Made by a program: the position numbers and the translations under genes. A DNA stretch of 64,000 nt. Origin: Segetibacter sp. 3557_3 (GTDB lineage Bacteria > Bacteroidota > Bacteroidia > Chitinophagales > Chitinophagaceae). A model generated the notes under the pieces. The model was not told the origin of the DNA. It did no database searches and saw only the letters and a program-made list of their open reading frames with translations. Of the stretch, positions 8,823 through 17,614 are shown one piece after another; position 1 is the stretch's first letter, and every line of letters begins with the position of its first letter. The DNA lies in assembly GCF_004354985.1 (NCBI RefSeq), contig NZ_SMSK01000001.1, positions 1,171,066 to 1,235,065 on the forward strand, written 5' to 3'.

Positions 8823-9788
8823 ATGGCAGTTCTCATATTTGCCGACCAGGCAGAAGGACATATAAAGAAAGCAACTTACGAAGCATTATCATATGGCGCA
8901 AAGATCGCTGAGCTTACCGGAACCACCGCCGAGGCAGTTGTTTTGGGCAGCGTATCTGACGACCTTGGCGCGCTGGGCCAATACGGTGTTAAAAAGGTTT
9001 ACCACGTAGCAAATGAGGCTCTCAACCACCTCGATGCGCAGGTTTACACAAAAGCACTGGCAGAAGTGGTTCAACAATCGGGCGCAACCGTGCTGGTGTT
9101 TGCCCATAACCTGACTGCCCGGGCCATTGCACCGAGGTTGTCGGCCCGGTTAAAAGCAGGGCTGGTAGCAGGTGCCGTTGGGCTGCCTGACACCACCAAT
9201 GGATTTGTAGTGAAGAAAAATGTTTTCAGTGGCAAGGCTTATGCCTTTGTTAAACTAAATACCGACATCAAGATTGTATCGCTTAATCCAAATGCTTACA
9301 AAGCAGTAGCGGGAACCGGTGTTGCAGAGGTCGTCCCTACAACAATAACAGTCGACAGCCCTAAAGTAAAAGTAACGTCGAGCGATAAAGTTGCCGGTGA
9401 AGTTCCGCTTACCGAGGCAACAGTGGTGGTTAGCGGAGGCCGTGGTTTAAAAGGACCGGAAAACTGGGGGATTGTTGAAGACCTGGCAAAAGCGATGGGT
9501 GCAGCAACGGCATGTAGCCGGCCTGTAGCAGACAGCAACTGGCGCCCACATCATGAGCACGTAGGACAGACAGGCGAAGCAATATCGCCCAATTTATACG
9601 TTGCCCTTGGCATTTCCGGCGCTATTCAACATCTGGCAGGAGTGAACAGAAGCAAGGTGATTGTAGTAATCAATAAAGACGCTGAAGCACCCTTTTTTAA
9701 AGCAGCCGATTATGGCATCGTAGGCGACATATTTGAAATTGTTCCAAAGCTTACAGAAGAAGTGAAAAAACTTAAAGGCATTGCCTGA
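8823..9788 (+). CDS. etfA: Electron transfer flavoprotein alpha subunit
   Basis: 321 residues. It is the FAD-binding subunit paired with EtfB. The N-terminal domain starts MAVLIFADQAEGHIKKATYEAL. The C-terminal FAD domain begins with VVVSGGRGLKGPENW and contains the ETF-alpha signature YVALGISGAIQHLAGV, followed by IVVINKDAEAPFFKAADYGIVGD, all intact. The order beta-alpha is the usual one and indicates an operon. A probable terminator follows at 9825. Confidence 0.95.
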   Translation: MAVLIFADQAEGHIKKATYEALSYGAKIAELTGTTAEAVVLGSVSDDLGALGQYGVKKVYHVANEALNHLDAQVYTKALAEVVQQSGATVLVFAHNLTARAIAPRLSARLKAGLVAGAVGLPDTTNGFVVKKNVFSGKAYAFVKLNTDIKIVSLNPNAYKAVAGTGVAEVVPTTITVDSPKVKVTSSDKVAGEVPLTEATVVVSGGRGLKGPENWGIVEDLAKAMGAATACSRPVADSNWRPHHEHVGQTGEAISPNLYVALGISGAIQHLAGVNRSKVIVVINKDAEAPFFKAADYGIVGDIFEIVPKLTEEVKKLKGIA

Positions 9789-9824
9789 TTAGCTTTACTT
9801 TTATAATGCTAACGTTATAAAATC

Positions 9825-9858
9825 AAACCGCGGGTTTAACCACTTAGCGGTTTATTTT
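9825..9858 (+). terminator. Probable terminator after etfA
   Basis: AAACCGC (9825-9831) pairs with GCGGTTT (9847-9853) across a 15-nt loop and is followed by ATTTTTG. The stem is short but the position, 37 bases after etfA, is right. Confidence 0.5.
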
Positions 9859-9954
9859 TGTGACCTATTCTCCGATATTCTCACCAACCATTTCTGCCAA
9901 TATCCGCCTGTAAACCTTAACGCTTCTTTGTGCACTTAATGCTAACCGCAACCA

Positions 9955-9962
9955 TACATTTG
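9955..9962 (+). promoter_or_regulatory. Candidate -7 element (TACATTTG)
   Basis: An exact match to TAnnTTTG four bases before the ATG of the next gene at 9967. A TTTG lies 24 bp upstream, slightly further than the usual -33 spacing. If used, the transcript would be nearly leaderless. Confidence 0.35.
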
Positions 9963-9966
9963 TTAC

Positions 9967-11232
9967 ATGAGATTTAAGTTTACGCTGGTCAATTTTATTG
10001 TGTTTCTTGCCATCACCGCCAGCGGTCAAACGCTCACGGGAATTTGGCGTGGGCATTTTGCCCAGAGCAGCTTTGGTTTCTCAGACGAGCGATATAAGTT
10101 TGAGATCCAGATCGACCAGGCAGTTAACAACGCCCTTCGCGGCGTTACTTATTCTTATAAAACAACCGTTTTTTACGGCAAAGCGAACTTCCAGGGCATC
10201 TATACTCCAAAAACCAATAACGTTGTTTTAAATGAGCTTGCGCTGGTAGAACTAAAGATTGAAGGGCAAAGCTCCCCATGCCTGATGACCTGCTACCTGG
10301 AGTATGCAAAAATGGGTACACTTGAAACACTAACCGGAACATATACAAGTCGCCATGTAAATGGTAGAGGCGATTGCGGGGAAGGGCGGGTTTACCTTGA
10401 ACGTAAAACGACCACCGATTTTGAAAAAGAAGATTTCCTGCTTAAAAAGGAAAACGACCTGCTTAAAAAACAACAGGACTTGGCGAGAAAAACCCCGCTA
10501 AAGAAACCTGTTCCACCTGCGAAACGTCCCTCTACAGCTACGGCCCGTGTACAGCCGCGTACCCCGGTAACAAAGCCGGGCGCTAAAGCTCCTGTTGCCT
10601 CAGCCAAACCACGTGTTGGCACCGCCAAACCCCCGGTTGCGTCGGCAAAACCTCGCACCTTACCTGGAAGGCCGCCTGTAACTTCCCCTAAACCACCTCT
10701 GGCTTCAGCTAAACCGAAGCTTAAGCCAGGTGCAGAAGATGCGGTCACCAGGAGTGAAACGAGACCATCTGGTACGCCACCAGTAATCATTTCGCCACCT
10801 TCGGTGAAAGAAGAGATTGCAAAGCCAAAGGATGAACCGGTTAAACCAAGATTAATTCCCAAGCCCGAGATCTTAAAGAAGCGTAGCAACGAACTGGTTA
10901 AAACAATTTACACTGCTGAGCGTGACCTGAAAATTGAGCTTTACGATAACGGTGATATCGACGGCGATACCATCAGTGTGTACTACAACAATCAATTAAT
11001 TGTCTCCCGGAAGCGCCTGACCGACAAACCGATCAGCTTTAATATAAAGGCTAATGAAAATGAGCCCCTTCATGAATTTGTAATGGTCGCAGAAAACCTG
11101 GGCCAAATTCCTCCAAATACTGCATTAATGATTATTACCGCCGGCAACAAGCGATATGAACTTTTCATTACCTCTACAGAGCAGAAAAACGCTGTGGTAA
11201 ATATTGAGTTTCGACCCTCACAGCAACCTTAA
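9967..11232 (+). CDS. Secreted protein with Lys/Pro repeat linker, function unknown
   Basis: 421 residues in three parts. A signal peptide (FTLVNFIVFLAITASGQ) leads into an N-terminal beta-rich domain of about 125 residues (TLTGIWRGHFAQ to EGRVYLERK). Then comes a charged helix (KEDFLLKKENDLLKKQQDL) and a low-complexity linker of about 110 residues built from imperfect repeats of the type AKPPVASAKPR. The C-terminal domain of about 100 residues (NELVKTIYTAERDLKIELYDNGDIDGDTISV to NIEFRP) looks like an independently folded beta domain; similar endings occur in exported Bacteroidota proteins (from memory). The linker resembles periplasm- or peptidoglycan-spanning segments. It converges with the TonB-dependent receptor gene, with a 4-bp overlap of 3' ends. 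No function can be assigned. Confidence 0.8.
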   Translation: MRFKFTLVNFIVFLAITASGQTLTGIWRGHFAQSSFGFSDERYKFEIQIDQAVNNALRGVTYSYKTTVFYGKANFQGIYTPKTNNVVLNELALVELKIEGQSSPCLMTCYLEYAKMGTLETLTGTYTSRHVNGRGDCGEGRVYLERKTTTDFEKEDFLLKKENDLLKKQQDLARKTPLKKPVPPAKRPSTATARVQPRTPVTKPGAKAPVASAKPRVGTAKPPVASAKPRTLPGRPPVTSPKPPLASAKPKLKPGAEDAVTRSETRPSGTPPVIISPPSVKEEIAKPKDEPVKPRLIPKPEILKKRSNELVKTIYTAERDLKIELYDNGDIDGDTISVYYNNQLIVSRKRLTDKPISFNIKANENEPLHEFVMVAENLGQIPPNTALMIITAGNKRYELFITSTEQKNAVVNIEFRPSQQP

Positions 11233-13583
11233 AATTGTACATTCCAGGTAACTGCGGGAATTATCGGGAACAATGAAACCTGCCGGGCCTCAATCTTTAG
11301 ATCGCCGTTGAACGCACTTCCCTGCTGATCGAAATAAATGAAATAAGGATTAAGCCTGCTGTAGATGTTATAAATACTAAACACCCAATTGTCGGTGTAT
11401 CTGCGCTTCTTTTTATGTTCCGGGGTAAGTGTAGCGGAGAAGTCCATGCGGTGATAGGGCTTTAACCGGTATGAATTTATCCGGCTGTTTTCCTGGGTAA
11501 GTATTCCATTAAAGAAGTAAAAGCGTTCAGGAACTGACACTGCGTTCCCGGTTCCATAAGTGAAAATCGACGACATTTTCCACCGCTTGTTGAATGTATA
11601 GGTGCCAACAACGCTTAAATCGTGACGGCGATCGAATTTGCTGGGGTACTTCTTATTATCATTTAGTTGTTCGAATCTTCTCCATGTCCAGCTTAACGTA
11701 TATCCAACCCAGCCGGTTAGTTTTCCTTTTACCTTGTTGATGAACCATTCCGATCCATAACTCCAGCCTTTCCCAAACGTAAATTCTTCTTCAGGGTCTT
11801 TTAACGATGGAACATAGCCCTCTTTATATTCAATTTGGTTGAGCATACTCTTATAATAAAACTCAACCGATGTTTCGAACATGTTGTTATTGAAGTTCTT
11901 GAAAACTCCGGCTGCATATTGCCAGCTAATCTGGGGTTTAACCCGGAAGGTACTTGGCACCCAAAGGTCGGTAGGCAAAGTTGAACCGGCATTACTTACC
12001 AAATGGATGTACTGGAGGTTTCGGGTAACCGCAGCCTTAATTGAAGTAGACTCATCGAGCGCATAGCGAATGGTGGCACGCGGCTCCAGTCCACCATAGT
12101 TCTTTACGGTTTGTCCGCGTTTAAAGCTTACACTATCGAGCTTGTTGCTATTCTCGTCTGTTATATAGCTCGTGTAAGGACCAACCTGTTGAAAGTGGCT
12201 GTAACGAAGCCCATAGTTCAGCTTTAGCTTTTCGCTAAGGTCCCAGTCGTCCTGGAGGTAAACTCCATATTCATTGGCGTACTTCAGCTTTACATTATTT
12301 GGGGTGAAGCTCGTATTCCCCTGCTCAGCGGTTAATATGTTTGGAAAGAAGGTGTGGTAAGTGTATTGTCCGCCAAACTTGATTTTGTGGGCCGTCGAGG
12401 CGAAGAAGTCGAAATCGGCTTTTGCATTCAGGTCGCGGATACCTGAGGAGAGCTTGATGAGAAAATCGTTTTGTTTTGCGGAAAATGCAAAATTGTAGTC
12501 GTTGTATACTACTGTGGCATTGGCGAACAATTTACGGTTGAAAACATGGTTCCATCTTACGGTTGCGGTGGCATTGCCCCATGGAACATTGGTGTTGAAT
12601 GATCGCTTTTGGTTATTGAAAGTGAACACATCTTTGCCCGCGTATGCGCTTATATAGATCCGGTCCCGGTCGGAAATGATGTAGTTCATCTTTGCATTCA
12701 GATCGTAGAAATAGTAACCTGAACCGTAAGCATTCGCCGTCTTTGCAACAAATGGTTTGATCAGCGCATCAATATAAGTACGCCTGGCTGACAGGATATA
12801 AGATGCCTTGTCTTTTTTTAATGGTCCCTGGATAGAGAATCTTGAAGCAATCAGACCGATCCCTGCATCTCCCTGGGTTTTGCGGAGGTTACCTTCTTTC
12901 ATGCTTACATCAACTACCGACGACAGGCGTCCACCATATTGCGCAGGCATCCCACCTTTGATCAGAGAGACATTTTTAATAGCGTCTGAATTAAACACGG
13001 AGAAGAAGCCAAATAGGTGTCCGGTATTATAAACAACCGCATCATCAAGGATGATAAGGTTCTGATCCGGTCCTCCTCCCCGGACATAAAAACCCGCGTT
13101 TCCTTCACCGGCATTCCGTACACCGGGCATCAGCTGAAGGGTTTTCATGATGTCAACTTCACCAAGGAAAGCCGGCAGTGACTTGGCGGTCTCCATACTC
13201 AAATCGATTTTGCCCATTTGAGCCGTTTTCACGTTGTTGTCTCTTCTGCGCCCGGTAACAACTACCTCTTCATTGATGATAAAGTTTCGCGGAACAAGTA
13301 AAACGTCCAGCTGCTGACTGCTGTTTAGAGCGAGTGTTATGGTTTGGGTTTGATAGCCGATGAACGAACATACCAGTTCATAATTGCCTTTTGCAACAGT
13401 TAACGAAAAATATCCGTATTGATTGGAGGTAACACCTTTGCCTGCATTCCTGATGGATAAGTTTGCACCTATGAGCGTTTCACCCGTAAGCGAGTCTTTA
13501 ATATACCCGTTCAAAGTGACTCTATCTTGTGCACGCAGGAAGAAGAACGAACACATTAAAGCAACAGTCAGCAATAATTTCAT
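11229..13583 (-). CDS. TonB-dependent receptor with carboxypeptidase-regulatory-like domain
   Basis: 784 residues, an outer-membrane gated porin driven by TonB-ExbBD. After the signal peptide (LLLTVALMCSFFFLRAQ) there is a CarboxypepD_reg-like domain (about residues 22-105; LNGYIKDSLTGETLIGANLSI), then a plug domain (IMKTLQLMPGVRNAGEG, FYVRGGGPDQNLIILDDAVVYN) and a 22-strand type barrel rich in aromatic strand ends, finishing at TWNVQF. There is no susD gene beside it, so it is not a standard SusCD glycan pair. Its substrate is unknown. It belongs to the shorter FecA-like class by length. Confidence 0.9.
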   Translation of the reverse strand: MKLLLTVALMCSFFFLRAQDRVTLNGYIKDSLTGETLIGANLSIRNAGKGVTSNQYGYFSLTVAKGNYELVCSFIGYQTQTITLALNSSQQLDVLLVPRNFIINEEVVVTGRRRDNNVKTAQMGKIDLSMETAKSLPAFLGEVDIMKTLQLMPGVRNAGEGNAGFYVRGGGPDQNLIILDDAVVYNTGHLFGFFSVFNSDAIKNVSLIKGGMPAQYGGRLSSVVDVSMKEGNLRKTQGDAGIGLIASRFSIQGPLKKDKASYILSARRTYIDALIKPFVAKTANAYGSGYYFYDLNAKMNYIISDRDRIYISAYAGKDVFTFNNQKRSFNTNVPWGNATATVRWNHVFNRKLFANATVVYNDYNFAFSAKQNDFLIKLSSGIRDLNAKADFDFFASTAHKIKFGGQYTYHTFFPNILTAEQGNTSFTPNNVKLKYANEYGVYLQDDWDLSEKLKLNYGLRYSHFQQVGPYTSYITDENSNKLDSVSFKRGQTVKNYGGLEPRATIRYALDESTSIKAAVTRNLQYIHLVSNAGSTLPTDLWVPSTFRVKPQISWQYAAGVFKNFNNNMFETSVEFYYKSMLNQIEYKEGYVPSLKDPEEEFTFGKGWSYGSEWFINKVKGKLTGWVGYTLSWTWRRFEQLNDNKKYPSKFDRRHDLSVVGTYTFNKRWKMSSIFTYGTGNAVSVPERFYFFNGILTQENSRINSYRLKPYHRMDFSATLTPEHKKKRRYTDNWVFSIYNIYSRLNPYFIYFDQQGSAFNGDLKIEARQVSLFPIIPAVTWNVQF

Positions 13584-13682
13584 AAGGGGTCGGGGATTGA
13601 GCCATGCAAATTTACACCAGATGCGTACCTATTGTTCAATTTTGTCGAAATCGGCACTGGTGAACCGCAACTTCCGGAAGCA

Positions 13683-13711
13683 AAAAACCTCCAGGGACGC
13701 CGGAGGTTTTT
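13683..13711 (-). terminator. Intrinsic terminator
   Basis: AAAAACCTCC and GGAGGTTTTT form a 10-bp stem around a 9-nt loop. On the minus strand it ends in a run of T and lies about 145 bases after the stop of the DUF3347 lipoprotein gene, before the receptor gene start. Confidence 0.75.
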
Positions 13712-13855
13712 CTTTAGCAATTATCTAGGTTATTTAAACCGCCTTGTTCAACTGATATACCCTATAATGCTATGCTGTAGAGCCCGCAACGATCGAAAAT
13801 CCGGACACAGGCTGGGTCAGAAGAATAGCATTGATAAAGGACGTTGAGATTTTGA

Positions 13856-14428
13856 TTATTGTACCCTGAAATCAAGCGAGTCTTTTACCTCACCGCATTC
13901 AAGCATCTTTTTACCAAAATAGGGGTTTTTGATGTCTGAAGTATTGCTTAGCCAATAAGCACCGGCATCACTAAATGCCATTGGACAATATTGGTGGTAA
14001 ACCACCTCCTGGTCGTAACGTACGGTCCGTATGAGGTCATACATATTGTCGCTGATCATTTGAAAAGACTTTCTTTTTTCCTCAATCGTTTTCTCACCAA
14101 CAAGTCCTTGTGCTTCGGCCACTATAGTTTCAACATAGGTCTTAGTCATTGCAACGATGCTGCTATCTGCTTTCAGGTCTTTAAGCTGTAAGCCGGTTGC
14201 AGCCTGTACTACCTGCTGTGCCGACGAGGTCGCCAGGCTGTCATTCGTTTGTACCAGGTGATCCTTCAATGCATAATAGCTCGTCAACAACGACTTGAAT
14301 GACTCGCTAAATGCACTGGTATTCTTTGACTGCACCAAAGGAACATCTTTGTCAACTTCGGTCTTTTTATCTTCGCCGCCACATGCCGCCATAATAGAAA
14401 CAAGTGAAAACAGCACGATTCGCTTCAT
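13856..14428 (-). CDS. DUF3347-type lipoprotein
   Basis: 190 residues with a lipoprotein signal (MKRIVLFSLVSIMAACGG, probable lipidated Cys16). The mature part is a helical domain (FSESFKSLLTSYYALKDHLVQTNDSLA, YVETIVAEAQGLVGE) ending in the motif YCPMAFSDAGAYWLS, IKNPYFGKKMLECGEV, which is the hallmark of DUF3347. Such domains occur in Bacteroidota alone or fused to heavy-metal efflux components, and the CP-x and C-G motif plausibly binds a metal (family knowledge plus inference). Here no efflux genes are adjacent, so its role is open. A terminator follows at 13683. Confidence 0.8.
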   Translation of the reverse strand: MKRIVLFSLVSIMAACGGEDKKTEVDKDVPLVQSKNTSAFSESFKSLLTSYYALKDHLVQTNDSLATSSAQQVVQAATGLQLKDLKADSSIVAMTKTYVETIVAEAQGLVGEKTIEEKRKSFQMISDNMYDLIRTVRYDQEVVYHQYCPMAFSDAGAYWLSNTSDIKNPYFGKKMLECGEVKDSLDFRVQ

Positions 14429-14545
14429 ATTTTTTGTTTTTGTAAAAGTAAATCAAATTGCTATCCAAAAGCATTAGTATAGTTTTGCAGGCGTATCCAA
14501 TTACCGGGAAGCGGTAGTAGATTGGTTTAATTAACAATAACATAA

Positions 14546-14609
14546 GTGTATAAACCTGCCGGTTCAGTGCGATTTGGCGTGCGGGTTTCAAACCGGCGTT
14601 TTGATACAC
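14546..14609 (+). promoter_or_regulatory. Imperfect long hairpin upstream of the ABC-F gene
   Basis: GTGTATAAACCTGCCGGTT (14546-14564) pairs imperfectly with AACCGGCGTTTTGATACAC (14591-14609). The loop also contains GGGTTT, which can pair with the following AAACC and so compete with the long stem. It lies 140 bases before the start at 14749, in a 320-base gap (14429-14748) with no other feature that I can see. A leader with alternative structures is possible but unproven. Confidence 0.3.
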
Positions 14610-14748
14610 TAAGCAGGACACTAATTCATAAATAAAAGTTCGTAATACTTAAAAAGTAGTTCACCTGCTGGGATGGGCCATTAACAGGCGCCGGGGAAGC
14701 GAATAGCAAAACATCGACCCTTAAGGTTGATGTAAAAACAGACAGTAT

Positions 14749-16782
14749 ATGTTGATCGGATTACAAAATGTAACATTTGAATTTGGCGCCCGGGTTATCG
14801 TAAGTGAGGCAACCTGGCATATTCAGCCCGGTGACCGCATCGGGCTCATCGGCTATAACGGAACGGGCAAGTCGACCTTATTAAAGGTTTTGGTTGGCGA
14901 ATACCAGCCTTCTGTGGGCACAGTTGAAAAGGGACGCGATACCACGATTGGATACCTGCACCAGGACCTGCTGAGTTTCGATACCAACGAAACCATAACC
15001 GAAGTAGCACTTGGAGCATTTGAGAAAGTGAGGCAACTCGAGAAAGATATTGAACTGTATGGCCAACAGTTGGAAAAAGATGCGGACAACGAAGAGTTGC
15101 TCATAAAATATACGGACGCACTGCATGAGATGGATGTGCTCGATGGTTACAATGTAAATTACAAAGCTGAAGAGGTTTTACATGGACTGGGCTTTAGCAA
15201 CGACGACCTCAGCAGACCCTATAAAGAATTCAGCGGAGGATGGCGCATGCGGGTATTGCTTGCAAAAATGATCCTGCAGGCACCGGACGTTCTGTTGCTG
15301 GATGAACCGACGAACCACCTTGACCTTCCATCGATCGAGTGGCTCGAAAAGTACCTGATTAACTATAAAGGGAGTGTGGTAATCGTGAGCCACGATAAAT
15401 ACTTCCTGAACAAGATGGTTAACAAGATCGTTGAGTTATACCAGCGTCAGCTGCATATTTACACGGGTAACTACGACTTCTACGAAAAAGAAAAAGAGGT
15501 CAGGATTGAAATGCAGCAACGTGCTTTTGAAAACCAGCAAGACTACATCCGTCAGCAGGAACGCTTTATTGAACGTTTTAAGGCAAAGGCCAGTAAAGCA
15601 GCACAGGCACAAAGCGTACAGAAGCGCCTCGACCGGCTTGATGTAGTAGAAGATGTTCAATTGGAGCGTCCCGACCTTCGCATAAATTTTAGAATAGATA
15701 AGGTTCCCGGGAGGGTACTGGTGTCGCTGAAAGACGTCAGCAAAAATTTTGGCAAACTCCAGATTGTCGACCACGCCTCAGCTGAAATTGACCGGGGTGA
15801 CAAGATTGCCCTGATCGGGGCAAATGGTAAAGGCAAATCGACCGTACTTCGAATGATTGCGGGTACGGAACCCTTTACCGGAGAGCGCGTATGGGGCCAT
15901 AATGTAGATGATAGCTTTTATGCCCAGCACCAGTTGGAAGCATTAACGCTGACCAATACCGTACTTGATGAAATGAAAGATGCAGGCAGCCAGAAAACAG
16001 AAGTAGAGCTGCGTGCGCTCTTAGGTGCTTTCCTTTTCAGTGGTGATGATGTAGAGAAAAAAATACGTGTATTGAGCGGGGGCGAAAAGGCAAGGGTCGC
16101 GCTTGCAAAAACCATTGTAAGTAAAGCCAACTTTCTTATACTGGATGAGCCGACGAACCACCTCGATATGCATACGGTTGAGTTGCTTGCAGAAGCACTC
16201 AATAAATATGAAGGCAGCTATATACTGGTAAGCCACGACCGTTATTTCATTTCAAAAACGGCCAATAAGATCTGGGAAATCGTAGACCACGAAATCAAGG
16301 AATTCAAAGGAAGTTATGATGAATGGGTTGCCTGGAATGAACGTATGGAAAAGCAGGCTAACTCAAGGCAAGACAATCAGCCAAAGCCTGTAAAACCTGC
16401 AAAAACCGAAATATCGGCGATGGAAAAGGATCAAAAGAAACCCCTGCCGGATTCTAATGGCCAACCACATACAAACGGGGCTGCTGTAAGTACCCCTAAG
16501 CAGCCGGTGGCTCCTGCCATCCCAAACCAACCGATCAACAAAGAGCTTCAGAAAGAATTGCAGAAGCAGCAAAAACGCCTCGCTACGCTTGAGGAAGACA
16601 TCAACAAAGCTGAACAAGAGAAAAAACGAATCGAAGCCGACCTTGCGCAACCCGAAAACTTTTCAGACCGCCAGAAGTTTGTTGCCCTGGAGAATGCTTA
16701 CAAGCAGGTGCAGCAATCACTCGGGATGTTGAATAAAATGTACGAGGAACTTTTTGAAAAAGTCCTGCAACTCGAAGGCTAA
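14749..16782 (+). CDS. ABC-F family ATPase (ribosome-associated type)
   Basis: 677 residues with two ABC ATPase domains and no membrane segments, the ABC-F plan; members bind the ribosomal E site and help with stalled or drug-bound ribosomes. Domain 1 has Walker A GYNGTGKST at residues 35-43, signature FSGGWRMR and Walker B LLLDEPTNHLD. The linker (QQRAFENQQDYIRQQERFIERFKAKASKA) is the P-site tRNA interaction motif region. Domain 2 has GANGKGKST, LSGGEKARVALA and LILDEPTNHLD. Residues from about 590 form a charged coiled coil, as in Uup/YheS-type proteins. Which subfamily it belongs to, and whether it gives antibiotic resistance, cannot be settled from sequence alone. Confidence 0.92.
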   Translation: MLIGLQNVTFEFGARVIVSEATWHIQPGDRIGLIGYNGTGKSTLLKVLVGEYQPSVGTVEKGRDTTIGYLHQDLLSFDTNETITEVALGAFEKVRQLEKDIELYGQQLEKDADNEELLIKYTDALHEMDVLDGYNVNYKAEEVLHGLGFSNDDLSRPYKEFSGGWRMRVLLAKMILQAPDVLLLDEPTNHLDLPSIEWLEKYLINYKGSVVIVSHDKYFLNKMVNKIVELYQRQLHIYTGNYDFYEKEKEVRIEMQQRAFENQQDYIRQQERFIERFKAKASKAAQAQSVQKRLDRLDVVEDVQLERPDLRINFRIDKVPGRVLVSLKDVSKNFGKLQIVDHASAEIDRGDKIALIGANGKGKSTVLRMIAGTEPFTGERVWGHNVDDSFYAQHQLEALTLTNTVLDEMKDAGSQKTEVELRALLGAFLFSGDDVEKKIRVLSGGEKARVALAKTIVSKANFLILDEPTNHLDMHTVELLAEALNKYEGSYILVSHDRYFISKTANKIWEIVDHEIKEFKGSYDEWVAWNERMEKQANSRQDNQPKPVKPAKTEISAMEKDQKKPLPDSNGQPHTNGAAVSTPKQPVAPAIPNQPINKELQKELQKQQKRLATLEEDINKAEQEKKRIEADLAQPENFSDRQKFVALENAYKQVQQSLGMLNKMYEELFEKVLQLEG

Positions 16783-16800
16783 ATCAAATCACTTAATTTC

Positions 16801-16831
16801 AACAACCGGCCTACTTCGCCGGTTGTTGTTG
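16801..16831. terminator. Bidirectional terminator
   Basis: AACAACCGGC and GCCGGTTGTT form a perfect 10-bp stem with a 7-nt loop, followed by GTTGTTT. It lies 18 bases after the ABC-F stop and overlaps the stop codon of the opposing GNAT gene. Confidence 0.7.
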
Positions 16832-17257
16832 TTTATAACGATTAGGGAAATGCAGTCGCATAAACCGATCGTCGATAGCTGTAAATCCAAACTTCTGGTA
16901 CAACGAATGGGCATCTTTTGTACCTAACATGATCCCCCGCACATCCTGCACATCAGGATGACCAAGGATTACTTCCATAAGCCACTTACCCAGACCCTGC
17001 CCACGATGGCTAGCATCAATAAATACATCCGCCAGGTATGCAAAAGTTGCTGCGTCGCTAATCAACCGCGCAAAACCAACTTGTTTTTCATTGCGGTATA
17101 CCCCAAAGCAACGGGAGCCTTCCACTGATCGCCTCACGATGTCGAAGGGTATTTGTTCTGCCCAATAGGATTGCGTGCTTAAAAACTCGTGTATATAATT
17201 AAGATCAAGTTGGTCTTTGTTAGTATCAATGGTAAAGCCATTACGTTGCCAGGTCAT
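16811..17257 (-). CDS. GNAT family N-acetyltransferase
   Basis: 148 residues, a single GNAT domain that transfers an acyl group from acyl-CoA to an amine. The acetyl-CoA pyrophosphate-binding motif A is DVFIDASHRGQGLGKWLMEVIL. The preceding beta strand (VGFARLISDAATFAYLADVFID) and the terminal LYQKFGFTAI strand are typical. The substrate cannot be told. It stands alone on the minus strand, between ABC-F and the pyrophosphatase gene. The 327 bases upstream (17258-17584) show no gene. Confidence 0.88.
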   Translation of the reverse strand: MTWQRNGFTIDTNKDQLDLNYIHEFLSTQSYWAEQIPFDIVRRSVEGSRCFGVYRNEKQVGFARLISDAATFAYLADVFIDASHRGQGLGKWLMEVILGHPDVQDVRGIMLGTKDAHSLYQKFGFTAIDDRFMRLHFPNRYKQQQPAK

Positions 17258-17579
17258 AAACGGGTTTAATTAGTGATGAAGCCGATCGCTGAAGATAAAA
17301 CCAAGGTCTTGTTTAAACCAGTGGTTTATCACGAAGCCGCGTTGTGATCCACCGCTGGCGATTACAAGCGATAAATGGCTACATCAGGGTCCTGATACCA
17401 GCGCTATTGGGAACGGACAACCATGCCATTGTAAACAGTTTTTAATCAGACAAGCGTATATACACCCAAGGCGAAAGCAGGTGATTTCTTAAATTTTTGC
17501 CACAAAGAACTTAAATACACTACTTTAACGTGTTATTTCATTAAAATACCATGTATTCCTGTTTTACTGCATTTTACCC

Positions 17580-17587
17580 TATTTTTG
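17580..17587 (+). promoter_or_regulatory. Candidate -7 element (TATTTTTG) of hppA
   Basis: An exact TAnnTTTG match ending 27 bases before the chosen ATG at 17615. An in-frame TTG at 17585 lies inside this element, which argues that the upstream start is not used. Confidence 0.45.
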
Positions 17588-17614
17588 CCCACCAAAAAAA
17601 AGAAACGATCGCTT

